Made by a program: the position numbers and the translations under genes. From DASVXQ01 sp046727955 (GTDB lineage Bacteria > Actinomycetota > CALGFH01), in the NCBI GenBank assembly GCA_046727955.1, contig JBKPDO010000196.1:1-8721 (forward strand): DNA of 8,721 bases, in the 5' to 3' direction. Positions 1 through 6,498 of the stretch are shown piece by piece (positions within the stretch are counted from its first letter, which is position 1; each line of letters opens with the position of its first letter). Below the pieces are notes generated by a model. The model made no database searches. It worked only from the letters and a program-made list of their open reading frames with translations, and had not been told where the DNA came from.

Positions 1-915
1 GGCAGGCTGCGCGCCCGCCCGGCGGCGCGGGCCTTGCTGGTCGGCGCGGTGACCTGGACGGCGCTCGGCGGGCGCTCCCTTGGACGGGTCGCGCTCGAGT
101 TGGCCACGGCGGTGCGGGCCGGCGACCTGGAGGCGGCGCGGCGGCTCGCGCTGGCGCTGGCCGGCAGAGACCCCAGCGGCCTGGACGGGCCGGAGCTGTG
201 CCGCGCGGCGGTCGAATCGGTGGCCGAGAACACCGCCGACGCGGTCGTGGGGCCGCTGCTGTGGGGTGCGCTGGCGGGCCCGGCCGGCGTCGCCGGCTAC
301 CGCGCTGCCAACACCCTCGACGCCATGGTGGGGCACCGGAGCCAGCGCCACCGCCGCTTCGGCTGGGCCGCCGCCCGGCTCGATGACCTGCTGACCTGGC
401 CGGCGGCCCGGCTGGCGGCCGCGCTCGCCTGCCTGCTTGCCCCGCTGGCCGGCGGGGACCGGGCACGGGCGTGGGCCGCCCTGCGGCGCGACGGCGCCGC
501 GCACCCCAGCCCCAACTCTGGCCGTCTGGAGGCCGCCTTCGCCGGCGCGCTCGGCGTGCGCCTCGGGGGCACGAACCACTACGGCGAGCGCGTGGAGCAG
601 CGTCCCCGCCTCGGCGACGGCCCCGCGCCCGGCCCTGACGACGTCGCCCGCGCCGTCCGCCTTGCCAACCTGGTCGGGACCGCTGCTACTGCGCTCGCGG
701 TGGCCACCGCCTGGGCTCTTCGCATTCGGGGGGGAGCCCGAGCCGGTGCTATCCAGCGGGACTCGACCCACCGGGGCACCCCCTCGGGGTTCCCCGGACC
801 CCTCCGGCCCTTGGGGTTCCCCGGCCCCCTCCGGCCCCGGAACCCCCCCATCGGGTACTTCGCCGGGGCACTTTGGTTGAGGCGGCGCACAGCCCTCGGG
901 AGGGTTCGCCGGTGA
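1..915 (+). CDS. cbiB: Adenosylcobinamide-phosphate synthase CbiB/CobD (5'-truncated by window)
   Basis: This is an integral membrane enzyme that joins cobyric acid to aminopropanol (or its phosphate) late in B12 synthesis. The frame is open from base 1, so the true start lies upstream; the TTG at 34 is internal. Family blocks are visible: WTALGGRSL near codon 20, ESVAENTADAVVGPLLWGAL from codon 72, then YRAANTLDAMVGHR and FGWAAARLDDLLTWPAARL, HPSPNSGRLEAAFAGALG from codon 168, and NHYGERVEQRP. Several hydrophobic segments fit membrane helices, the last being LVGTAATALAVATAWAL. After about codon 243 there is an extra tail of some 60 residues (Gly/Pro/Arg-rich, with a 9-residue repeat GFPGPLRPL/GFPGPLRPR) that does not look like CbiB. 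The stop TGA at 913-915 overlaps the cobQ start. Identity is secure; the tail is probably lineage-specific and may come from inserted repeats. Confidence 0.95.
   Translation, partial: GRLRARPAARALLVGAVTWTALGGRSLGRVALELATAVRAGDLEAARRLALALAGRDPSGLDGPELCRAAVESVAENTADAVVGPLLWGALAGPAGVAGYRAANTLDAMVGHRSQRHRRFGWAAARLDDLLTWPAARLAAALACLLAPLAGGDRARAWAALRRDGAAHPSPNSGRLEAAFAGALGVRLGGTNHYGERVEQRPRLGDGPAPGPDDVARAVRLANLVGTAATALAVATAWALRIRGGARAGAIQRDSTHRGTPSGFPGPLRPLGFPGPLRPRNPPIGYFAGALWLRRRTALGRVRR
771..846 (+). repeat. 27-bp tandem repeat with nested hairpins in the cbiB tail
   Basis: Two imperfect 27-bp units (786-812 and 813-839, each starting GGGGTTCCCCGG) lie in tandem and in frame, encoding the duplicated peptide GFPGPLRP. 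The region can fold in more than one way. CCGGGG (771-776) can pair with CCCCGG (792-797). GGGGTTCC (813-820, or the same octamer at 786-793) can pair with GGAACCCC (839-846), with CCGG at 821-824 facing CCGG at 831-834 inside. It ends about 50 bases before the cobQ Shine-Dalgarno. There is no T-run, so a classic terminator is unlikely. Any regulatory role is inference. Confidence 0.75.
898..915 (+). promoter_or_regulatory. cobQ Shine-Dalgarno and GTGA stop/start overlap
   Basis: GGGAGGG at 898-904 lies 7 bases before the GTG at 912, and this GTG shares the 4-base GTGA with the TGA stop of cbiB. This fixes the cobQ start at 912 rather than the in-frame TTG at 873, which would add 13 residues (MVEAAHSPREGSP) unlike the CobQ N-terminus. 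It implies translational coupling. Confidence 0.88.
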
Positions 916-2438
916 GCCGGGTTGGGGGCCTGCTGGTCGCCGGGACCGCGTCGGATGCCGGCAAGAGCGTCGTGGTGGCCGGGATCTGCCGCTGGCTCGC
1001 GCACCTCGGGGTGCGGGTGGCGCCGTTCAAGGCGCAGAACATGGCGCTCAACTCGGCGGTGACCCCGGACGGGGCGGAGATCGGCCGTGCTCAGGTGGCG
1101 CAGGCGGCGGCCGCGGGCATCGCCCCAGAGGCCGCGATGAACCCGATCCTGCTCAAGCCGAGCGGCGAGCGCCACAGCCAGGTGGTCGTGCTCGGCAAGC
1201 CGCTCGCCGACGTGGACGCGCGCTCCTACCGGCAGCTCAGGCACACGCTCCGCGAGGTGGTGCTCGACTCGCTCGCCGACCTGCGGCGGCGCTTCGACGT
1301 GGTGGTGTGCGAGGGCGCCGGCAGCCCCGCCGAGATCAACCTGCGCGACGGCGACCTGGTCAACATGGGGCTGGCGCGGGCCGCCGGCCTGCCGGTGGTG
1401 CTGGTCGGCGACATCGACCGCGGTGGCGTGTTCGCCAGCCTGTTCGGCACGCTCGCGCTGCTGGAGCGGGCCGACCAGGCGCTGGTCGCCGGCTTCCTGA
1501 TCAACAAGTTCCGCGGCGACCGCGCTGTGCTCGAGCCGGGCCTCGAGCAGCTCGGCGGCCTCACCGGCCGGCCGGTGCTCGGCGTGCTGCCGTGGCTGCG
1601 CGGGCTGTGGCTGGACGTCGAGGACTCGCTGGCGCTGGAGGCGCCGCGCGAGGGCGCGCTGCCGCCGCTGGGGCGCAACCCGCTCACCGTCGCGGTCGTG
1701 CGGCTGCGCTGGATCTCGAACTTCACCGATTTCGACGCGCTTGCGGCCGAGCCCGGCGTGGTGGTGCGCTTCACGCAGTCGCCCGCCGACCTGCTCGCCG
1801 TCGACCTGGCCGTCCTGCCGGGCACCAAGGCGACCGTGGCCGACCTCGCCTGGCTGCGCGAGCGCGGCCTGGACCGAGCGCTCGCCACCCGCGCGGCCAG
1901 GCGCCAGCCCACGCTGGGCATCTGCGGCGGCTACCAGATGCTCGGCAAGCGCGTGGTCGATCCGGTCGAGAGCGCTGCGGGCGAAGTGGAGGGCCTCGGC
2001 CTGCTGCCGGTCGAGACGGTGTTCGCGCCGGATAAGGCGCTCGGCAACCCCGCAGGCCATGCGGTCGCCTTTGGCGGCGCGCCTATCGCGGGCTACGAGA
2101 TCCACCACGGCCGCGTGCGCCGCTTCGGCGGCGAGCCGATAGTGAGCAGTTCGAACGGCGAAGAGGGCTGCCGCAGCGGCGCGGTGCTGGGCCTGACCTG
2201 GCACGGGGTGTTCGAGGGGGACGCCTTCCGCCGCGCTGTTCTCGGCTGGGTGGCCGAGCGGCGTGGGCTCGACTGGGTGCCGGGCGACCGTGCCTTCGCC
2301 GAGGTCCGCGAGGAGCGGCTGGACCTGCTCGGGGACCTGATCGCCGAGCACGCCGACACCGCCGCCCTCGAGCGCCTCATCGAGGCGGGCGCGCCGCCTG
2401 GCCTCGACTTCGTCCCGCCTGGAGGTCCGCCTCCGTGA
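912..2438 (+). CDS. cobQ: Cobyric acid synthase CobQ/CbiP
   Basis: This is a cytoplasmic, glutamine-dependent amidotransferase that amidates carboxylates b, d, e and g of adenosylcobyrinic acid a,c-diamide, using ATP, to give cobyric acid. It has 508 residues from the GTG at 912, the usual size. The N-terminal synthetase domain (about 5-230) has the P-loop-like GTASDAGKS (11-19), KAQNMALNS, the NPILLKPS block, EGAGSPAEINL, and VGDIDRGGVFASL followed by INKFRGD. The C-terminal class I-like GATase domain (about 250-445) has LPGTKATVADL, the nucleophile Cys338 in GICGGYQMLG, YEIHHGRV, and a likely catalytic His431 in TWHGVFEGDAF. No insertion or frameshift is seen, unlike the flanking genes. It overlaps cbiB upstream and cobN downstream by 4 bases each, so it sits in a tightly coupled operon. 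Confidence 0.97.
   Translation: MSRVGGLLVAGTASDAGKSVVVAGICRWLAHLGVRVAPFKAQNMALNSAVTPDGAEIGRAQVAQAAAAGIAPEAAMNPILLKPSGERHSQVVVLGKPLADVDARSYRQLRHTLREVVLDSLADLRRRFDVVVCEGAGSPAEINLRDGDLVNMGLARAAGLPVVLVGDIDRGGVFASLFGTLALLERADQALVAGFLINKFRGDRAVLEPGLEQLGGLTGRPVLGVLPWLRGLWLDVEDSLALEAPREGALPPLGRNPLTVAVVRLRWISNFTDFDALAAEPGVVVRFTQSPADLLAVDLAVLPGTKATVADLAWLRERGLDRALATRAARRQPTLGICGGYQMLGKRVVDPVESAAGEVEGLGLLPVETVFAPDKALGNPAGHAVAFGGAPIAGYEIHHGRVRRFGGEPIVSSSNGEEGCRSGAVLGLTWHGVFEGDAFRRAVLGWVAERRGLDWVPGDRAFAEVREERLDLLGDLIAEHADTAALERLIEAGAPPGLDFVPPGGPPP
2421..2438 (+). promoter_or_regulatory. cobN Shine-Dalgarno and GTGA stop/start overlap
   Basis: GGAGG at 2421-2425 lies 9 bases before the GTG at 2435, which overlaps the cobQ stop TGA (2436-2438). 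The arrangement is the same as at the cbiB/cobQ junction and supports this start. The protein then begins MILFLSTADTDLL, as expected for CobN. Confidence 0.85.
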
Positions 2439-5400
2439 TCCTCTTCCTCAGCACCGCCGACACCGACCTCCTGGCCGTGTCCAGGGCGGCCGCCGGGCTG
2501 CCCGCCGGTTTCCCGGAGGTGCGAGCCGCCAACCCGACCCGGCTCGAGGACGGCGCGCCGGTCCCAGGTGCGGCCCGGGTCGTGCTGGTGCGCCTGCTCG
2601 GCGGGCGGCGGGCCTGGCAGGGCGGGTCCGACCGGCTGGCCGAGGCCTGCAAGGTGAGCGGGGTGCCTCTGCTCGCCTTCGGCGGCGAAGTCGAGCCGGA
2701 CGCGGAGCTGGCGGCGGCCTCCACGGCGCCGGCGGGGGTGGTCGCGCAGGCGTTCGAGTACCTGCGCCACGGCGGTGTCGCCAACATGGAGCACCTCCTA
2801 CGCTTCGTGGCCGACACGCTGCTCTACACCGGCTTCGGCTTCGAGCCGCCGGCGGCGCAGCCCGAGGTCGGGCTGTACCGCCCGGAGCTCGCGCGGCGGC
2901 GCCGCCTGGGGCGGCCGACCGTCGGCGTGGTCTTCTACCGCGCGCACTGGATGAGCGGGAACACCGCGTTCGTCGACACCCTGGTCGAGGCGCTCGAGGC
3001 CGCCGGTGCGAACCCGCTGCCGGTATTCTGCTACTCGCTGCGGCCCGACTCCGGGGGGTCCGGGGGGCGCAAGAGCGAGGCCCAGGCCGGGGCACCAGGC
3101 GGCCAAGCAGGGCCGAGCGTTCGTCCCCCGGTGGATCCCGGGCGCATCCCCGCCTGCGAGCTGCTCGCGGAGCATGGCGTGGACGCGCTGATCGTCACGG
3201 TGCTGGCCTCTGGAGGGTCTGGCGCCGCGGACGCGCTGGCGGGAGCGGGGAGCGAACGGCCGGACGACTGGCTGGACTGGCAGGTGCCGGCGCTGGAGGC
3301 GCTTGACGTCCCGATCGTGCAGGGGATCTGCGCGACCTCGACGCGGGCGGGGTGGCTCGCCGCCGGCGGCGGGCTCTCGCCGCTCGACGCCGCCATGCAG
3401 GTAGCGATCCCCGAGTTCGACGGCCGCATCATCGGCGTCCCGTTCTCGTTCAAGGAGCCTGCCGAGGCCGGCGGGCAGGCCATGGTGTACCGGGCAGACC
3501 CGGAGCGGGCGGCACGGCTGGCCGCGATCGCCAGCCGGCTGGCGCGGCTGCGCCACGTGCCCAACCGGGACAAGCGCGTGGCGATCGTCCTGTCGAACTA
3601 CCCGACCAAGCAGGCCAGGGTCGGCAACGCCGTGGGCCTGGACACCCCGGCCAGCGCGGTGCGCCTGCTCGAGGCCATGCGCGCCGCCGGCTACCAGGTC
3701 GGCGACCTGCCCGGCGGTGCTGGTGGTTCCGGTGGCGCCGGTAGCGCTAAAGACCTCCCTGGGGGCGCTGGGGACCTGCCCCCCGGGGACCGGCTCGTCC
3801 ACGCGCTGATCGCCGCCGGCGGCCACGACACCGAGTTCCTGACCTCGGAGCAGCTCGCGGGCGCTGCCGCCCGCGTGGACGCCGCCACCTATGCAGCCTG
3901 GTTCCGCACCCTGCCCTCCAGCTTGCGCGAGGCGGTGCTGCGCCACTGGGGCGAGCCGCCCGGCGACCTCTATGTCGACGGGGACGCGGTCGTGCTGGCT
4001 GGCCTGCGTCTCGGCAACCTGTTCCTCGCGATCCAGCCGCCGCGCGGCTTCGGCGAGAACCCCACCGCCATCTACCACGATCCCGACTTGCCGCCGTCGC
4101 ACCACTACCTTGCCGCCTACTGGTGGCTCGACCGGGTCTTCCGCGCCGACGCCATCGTCCACCTGGGCAAGCACGGGACGCTGGAGTGGCTGCCGGGCAA
4201 GAGCCTGGCGCTGTCGGCGGCGTGCGCACCGGACGCCGTGCTGGGCGCCGTGCCGCTGGTCTACCCGTTCATCGTCAACGACCCGGGCGAAGGCACCCAG
4301 GCGAAGCGGCGCGCCCACGCGGTGATCGTCGACCACCTGGTCCCGCCCATGCAGCGGGCCGAGACCTACGACGAGCTCGCCCGCCTCGAGCAGCTTCTCG
4401 ACGAGCACGCGGCGGCCCAGGCGCTCGACCCCGCCAAGCTGCCGGCGATCCGGGCGCGCATCTGGGAGCTGGTGCGCGCCGCCGAGCTGCACCGCGACCT
4501 CGGTATGGAAGGCCCGCCCAGCGACTTCGACCAGTTCGTGCTGCACCTGGACGGCTATCTCTGCGAGATCAAGGACGCGCGCATCCGCGACGGCCTGCAC
4601 GTGCTCGGCTCCGAGCCGCTCGGTGAGCAGCGGCTCGGCCTGCTCGCCGCGATCCTGCGGCTCGGCTCCGGGCGCGAGGTCCCGGGCCTGCGCCGCGCCG
4701 TCGCCGCCGCGTTCGGCCTGGACGAGCTGTCTCTCCTGGAGTGCCCTGGCCTGGAGTGCCCTGGCCGTGCCGCTGCGGGCCGTCATCCCGCCGTCCCCGA
4801 TCCATGTGGGGGGAGTTCGCTCCCCCCACGACCCCCCAAGAGCGCCTGTGCCCCGCCCGCCCTTGATGAGCTGCTGCAGCGGTTTCCGGGGCCAGGGGTC
4901 ACGGCCGCAGACGTCGTAGACCGGCTCGAGGAGGCGGCCATGGCGCTGCTCGCGGCGATGGAGGACAAGGGCTGGGAGGTGGCCGCGGTCGGAGCGGTCG
5001 CCGCCGACGTGCTCGGCAGCCGCGGCGCCGCGGTCGTCCGCACGCTCGAGTTCGCGGCCCGCGAGGTAGTGCCGCGGCTGGCCCGCACCAGCGACGAGAT
5101 CGCCAGCGTGCTGCGGGCGCTCGAGGGCCGCTTCGTGCCGGCGGGTCCGTCCGGCTCGCCCACCCGCGGGCTGGTCAACGTGCTGCCGACCGGCCGGAAC
5201 TTCTACTCTGTCGACCCCAAGGCGCTCCCTTCCGAGCTCTCCCACGCCACCGGCGAGCGCCTCGCCGACGACCTGCTGCGCCGCTACCTGGACGACGAGG
5301 GCGCCTACCCGGAGACGATCGGCATCGTCGTGTGGGGCACCTCGGCCATGCGCACCGGAGGAGACGACATTGGCGAGGTCCTCGCGCTGCTCGGCGTGCG

Positions 5401-6385
5401 CCCGGTGTGGAACCCCGAGTCGCGCCGCGTGACCGGCCTGGAGGTCGTCCCGCTCGAGGCGCTGGGCCGGCCCCGGGTCGACGTGACCGTGCGGATCAGC
5501 GGCTTCTTCCGCGACGCCTTCCCCAACCTGGTGGCGATGCTGGACGACGCGGTGACGATGGTCGCCGGACTGGACGAGCCGGACGAGCTGAACTTCGTCG
5601 CCAAGCACGCCCGGGCCGAGCGCGACGCCGGTGCCGCCTGGCGCCGCGCCACCACCCGCGTCTTCGGCTCCAAGCCCGGCGCTTACGGCGCGGGGCTGCT
5701 GCCGCTGATCGACGCTCGCAACTGGCGCAGCCAGGCGGACCTGGTCGAGGTCTACGAGGTGTGGGGCGGCTACGCCTACGGCCGCGGCCTGGACGGGATG
5801 GCGGCCGTTGAGGCGATGCGCGCCAACCTGGCCCGGGTGCGGGCGGTGGTCAAGAACGTCGACACCTACGAGCACGACCTGCTCGATTCCGACGACTACT
5901 TCCAGTACCACGGCGGCATGGTCGCGGCGGTGCGGGCGACGGGTGGGCGCGACCCGCGCGCCTACCTCGGCGATTCGGCCGACCCCGCACGGGTGCGGAC
6001 ACGCGGGCTCGACGAGGAGGTCCGCAGGGTGGTGCGTGCGCGGGTGGTCAACCCCCGCTGGATCGCGTCGATGGCCCGCCACGGCTACAAGGGTGCCTTC
6101 GAGCTGGCCGCGACCGTGGACTACCTATTCGGCTACGACGCCACCACCGGCGTGGTCGAGGACTGGATGTACCAGGCGGTCGCCGAGCGCTACGTGCTCG
6201 ACGAGACCACCGCGACGTTCATGCGGCGCTCCAATCCGTGGGCACTCCGCGCGATCGCGGAGCGGCTGCTGGAGGCGGCCGACAGGGGGTTGTGGACAAC
6301 GCCGAGCGAACGTCTGTTCGAGCAGTTACGCTCCGTGTACCTCGAGCTGGAGGGTGAGCTCGAGGAACGACAGTGGGAGGAATGA
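2435..6385 (+). CDS. cobN: Cobaltochelatase large subunit CobN (with in-frame insertions)
   Basis: This is the porphyrin/corrin-binding subunit of ATP-dependent cobaltochelatase, related to magnesium chelatase ChlH/BchH. It holds hydrogenobyrinic acid a,c-diamide while Co(II) is inserted, powered by the AAA+ partner encoded downstream. Family blocks seen in order: MILFLSTADTDLL at the N-terminus; NYPTKQARVGNAVGLDTPAS; HLGKHGTLEWLPGK from residue 576; YPFIVNDPGEGTQAKRRAHA from 610; PTGRNFYSVDPKALPSE near 918; YKGAFELAATVDYLFGYDA from 1218. At 1316 residues it is about 100 longer than typical actinobacterial CobN (about 1,200). The excess is accounted for by low-complexity insertions at about 205-235 (Gly/Ser/Pro), 427-451 (GGAGGSGGAGS and a repeat of GDLPGGAG), and 768-808 (LECPG twice, then a palindromic repeat element). 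The conserved blocks on both sides stay in frame, so the protein is probably functional. The stop is TGA at 6383-6385. Confidence 0.97.
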   Translation: MILFLSTADTDLLAVSRAAAGLPAGFPEVRAANPTRLEDGAPVPGAARVVLVRLLGGRRAWQGGSDRLAEACKVSGVPLLAFGGEVEPDAELAAASTAPAGVVAQAFEYLRHGGVANMEHLLRFVADTLLYTGFGFEPPAAQPEVGLYRPELARRRRLGRPTVGVVFYRAHWMSGNTAFVDTLVEALEAAGANPLPVFCYSLRPDSGGSGGRKSEAQAGAPGGQAGPSVRPPVDPGRIPACELLAEHGVDALIVTVLASGGSGAADALAGAGSERPDDWLDWQVPALEALDVPIVQGICATSTRAGWLAAGGGLSPLDAAMQVAIPEFDGRIIGVPFSFKEPAEAGGQAMVYRADPERAARLAAIASRLARLRHVPNRDKRVAIVLSNYPTKQARVGNAVGLDTPASAVRLLEAMRAAGYQVGDLPGGAGGSGGAGSAKDLPGGAGDLPPGDRLVHALIAAGGHDTEFLTSEQLAGAAARVDAATYAAWFRTLPSSLREAVLRHWGEPPGDLYVDGDAVVLAGLRLGNLFLAIQPPRGFGENPTAIYHDPDLPPSHHYLAAYWWLDRVFRADAIVHLGKHGTLEWLPGKSLALSAACAPDAVLGAVPLVYPFIVNDPGEGTQAKRRAHAVIVDHLVPPMQRAETYDELARLEQLLDEHAAAQALDPAKLPAIRARIWELVRAAELHRDLGMEGPPSDFDQFVLHLDGYLCEIKDARIRDGLHVLGSEPLGEQRLGLLAAILRLGSGREVPGLRRAVAAAFGLDELSLLECPGLECPGRAAAGRHPAVPDPCGGSSLPPRPPKSACAPPALDELLQRFPGPGVTAADVVDRLEEAAMALLAAMEDKGWEVAAVGAVAADVLGSRGAAVVRTLEFAAREVVPRLARTSDEIASVLRALEGRFVPAGPSGSPTRGLVNVLPTGRNFYSVDPKALPSELSHATGERLADDLLRRYLDDEGAYPETIGIVVWGTSAMRTGGDDIGEVLALLGVRPVWNPESRRVTGLEVVPLEALGRPRVDVTVRISGFFRDAFPNLVAMLDDAVTMVAGLDEPDELNFVAKHARAERDAGAAWRRATTRVFGSKPGAYGAGLLPLIDARNWRSQADLVEVYEVWGGYAYGRGLDGMAAVEAMRANLARVRAVVKNVDTYEHDLLDSDDYFQYHGGMVAAVRATGGRDPRAYLGDSADPARVRTRGLDEEVRRVVRARVVNPRWIASMARHGYKGAFELAATVDYLFGYDATTGVVEDWMYQAVAERYVLDETTATFMRRSNPWALRAIAERLLEAADRGLWTTPSERLFEQLRSVYLELEGELEERQWEE
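3050..3067 (+). repeat. 9-bp tandem duplication TCCGGGGGG inside cobN
   Basis: TCCGGGGGG occurs at 3050-3058 and again at 3059-3067, in frame, encoding SGGSGG. It starts the first CobN insertion (about residues 205-235), which separates the block PVFCYSLRP from LLAEHGVDALIVTVL. The rest of the insertion is Gly/Ala/Pro/Gln-rich and matches nothing I recognise. Confidence 0.7.
3704..3787 (+). repeat. Degenerate in-frame repeats (GDLPGGAG) inside cobN
   Basis: Three related segments start GACCTG or GACCTC at 3704, 3752 and 3773. The first two are similar over about 20 bases (GACCTGCCCGGCGGTGCTGG and GACCTCCCTGGGGGCGCTGG). They encode DLPGGAG, DLPGGAG and DLPPGD around a Gly/Ser stretch (residues 424-452). 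A family-typical CobN would read directly from the first GDLP to GDRLVHALI, so this looks like an expansion of about 25 residues with its flank duplicated. Confidence 0.7.
4736..4765 (+). repeat. Perfect 15-bp tandem duplication inside cobN
   Basis: CTGGAGTGCCCTGGC occurs twice back to back (4736-4750 and 4751-4765) in frame, encoding LECPG LECPG (residues 768-777). It lies 34 bases before the palindromic repeat element at 4800 and belongs to the same CobN insertion between LDELSLLE and LDELLQRF. Perfect identity suggests a recent event. Confidence 0.85.
4800..4852 (+). repeat. Palindromic repeat element, copy A (inside cobN)
   Basis: A 53-bp element made of ATCCAT, a perfect 10-bp hairpin (arms GTGGGGGGAG and CTCCCCCCAC, loop TTCG, 4806-4829), and the box CCCCCCAAGAGCGCCTGTGCC read as CCCCCC followed by AAGAGCGCCTGTGCC (4832-4852). 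It matches the copy at 8076-8128 in 51 of 53 bases, differing only in the loop (T/C) and at one base before the box (A/G). In cobN it is read in frame as PCGGSSLPPRPPKSACA (within residues 789-806), inside an insertion the family does not normally have. It carries no stop codon. Confidence 0.9.
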
Positions 6386-6495
6386 GGGGCTCTCATCGTG
6401 GATGACCGAAGTCTTGCGGACGTGGGGGACGTGGGGGACGTGGGGGACGCCGGGGCGGCCGGGGCCGCCGGGGCCGCGCGCACCAGGGGTGTGCC
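6386..6495 (+). repeat. Gap between cobN and chlID with 9-bp-period repeat
   Basis: This is the only gap between genes in the window, 110 bases. From 6420 to 6473 it has a 9-bp period: ACGTGGGGG three times (6420-6446), then ACGCCGGGG, CGGCCGGGG, CCGCCGGGG and the beginning of another unit. The GC-rich end also holds a small inverted repeat (GGCGGC 6454-6459 against GCCGCC 6464-6469). In the chlID frame the segment is open after a TGA at 6403 but has no ATG, GTG or TTG before 6496. I see no clear promoter or terminator. The repeat separates chlID from the otherwise overlapping genes. Confidence 0.8.
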
Positions 6496-6498
6496 GTG
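6485..6498 (+). promoter_or_regulatory. chlID Shine-Dalgarno and GTG start
   Basis: AGGGG at 6485-6489 lies 6 bases before the GTG at 6496. It is the first usable start in this frame after the stop at 6403, and the protein that follows (SLDPYPFSALVGQ) matches the normal N-terminus of ChlI-type subunits. Confidence 0.75.

Noticed and set aside
873..911. TTG at 873 as the cobQ start
   Set aside because: The GTG at 912 has an excellent Shine-Dalgarno at 7-base spacing, the GTGA overlap, and begins directly at the conserved CobQ N-terminus.
579..2351. Long - strand open frame opposite cbiB and cobQ
   Set aside because: It is an antisense shadow of cobQ with biased composition and no family motif.
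3100..3140. Resemblance of GAGCGTTCGTCCCCCGG in the first cobN insertion to the hairpin loop and right arm
   Set aside because: There is no matching left arm and no box; the similarity is short and likely by chance in GC-rich sequence.
4806..4829. Intrinsic transcription terminator
   Set aside because: The hairpin is strong, but there is no T-tract and it sits in the middle of an intact coding sequence.
2798..6082. Very long open frame on the - strand opposite cobN (over 1,000 codons)
   Set aside because: It mirrors cobN codons in a high-GC genome, has His/Arg/Gly/Ala-rich composition and no recognisable domain. CobN is unambiguous on the + strand.
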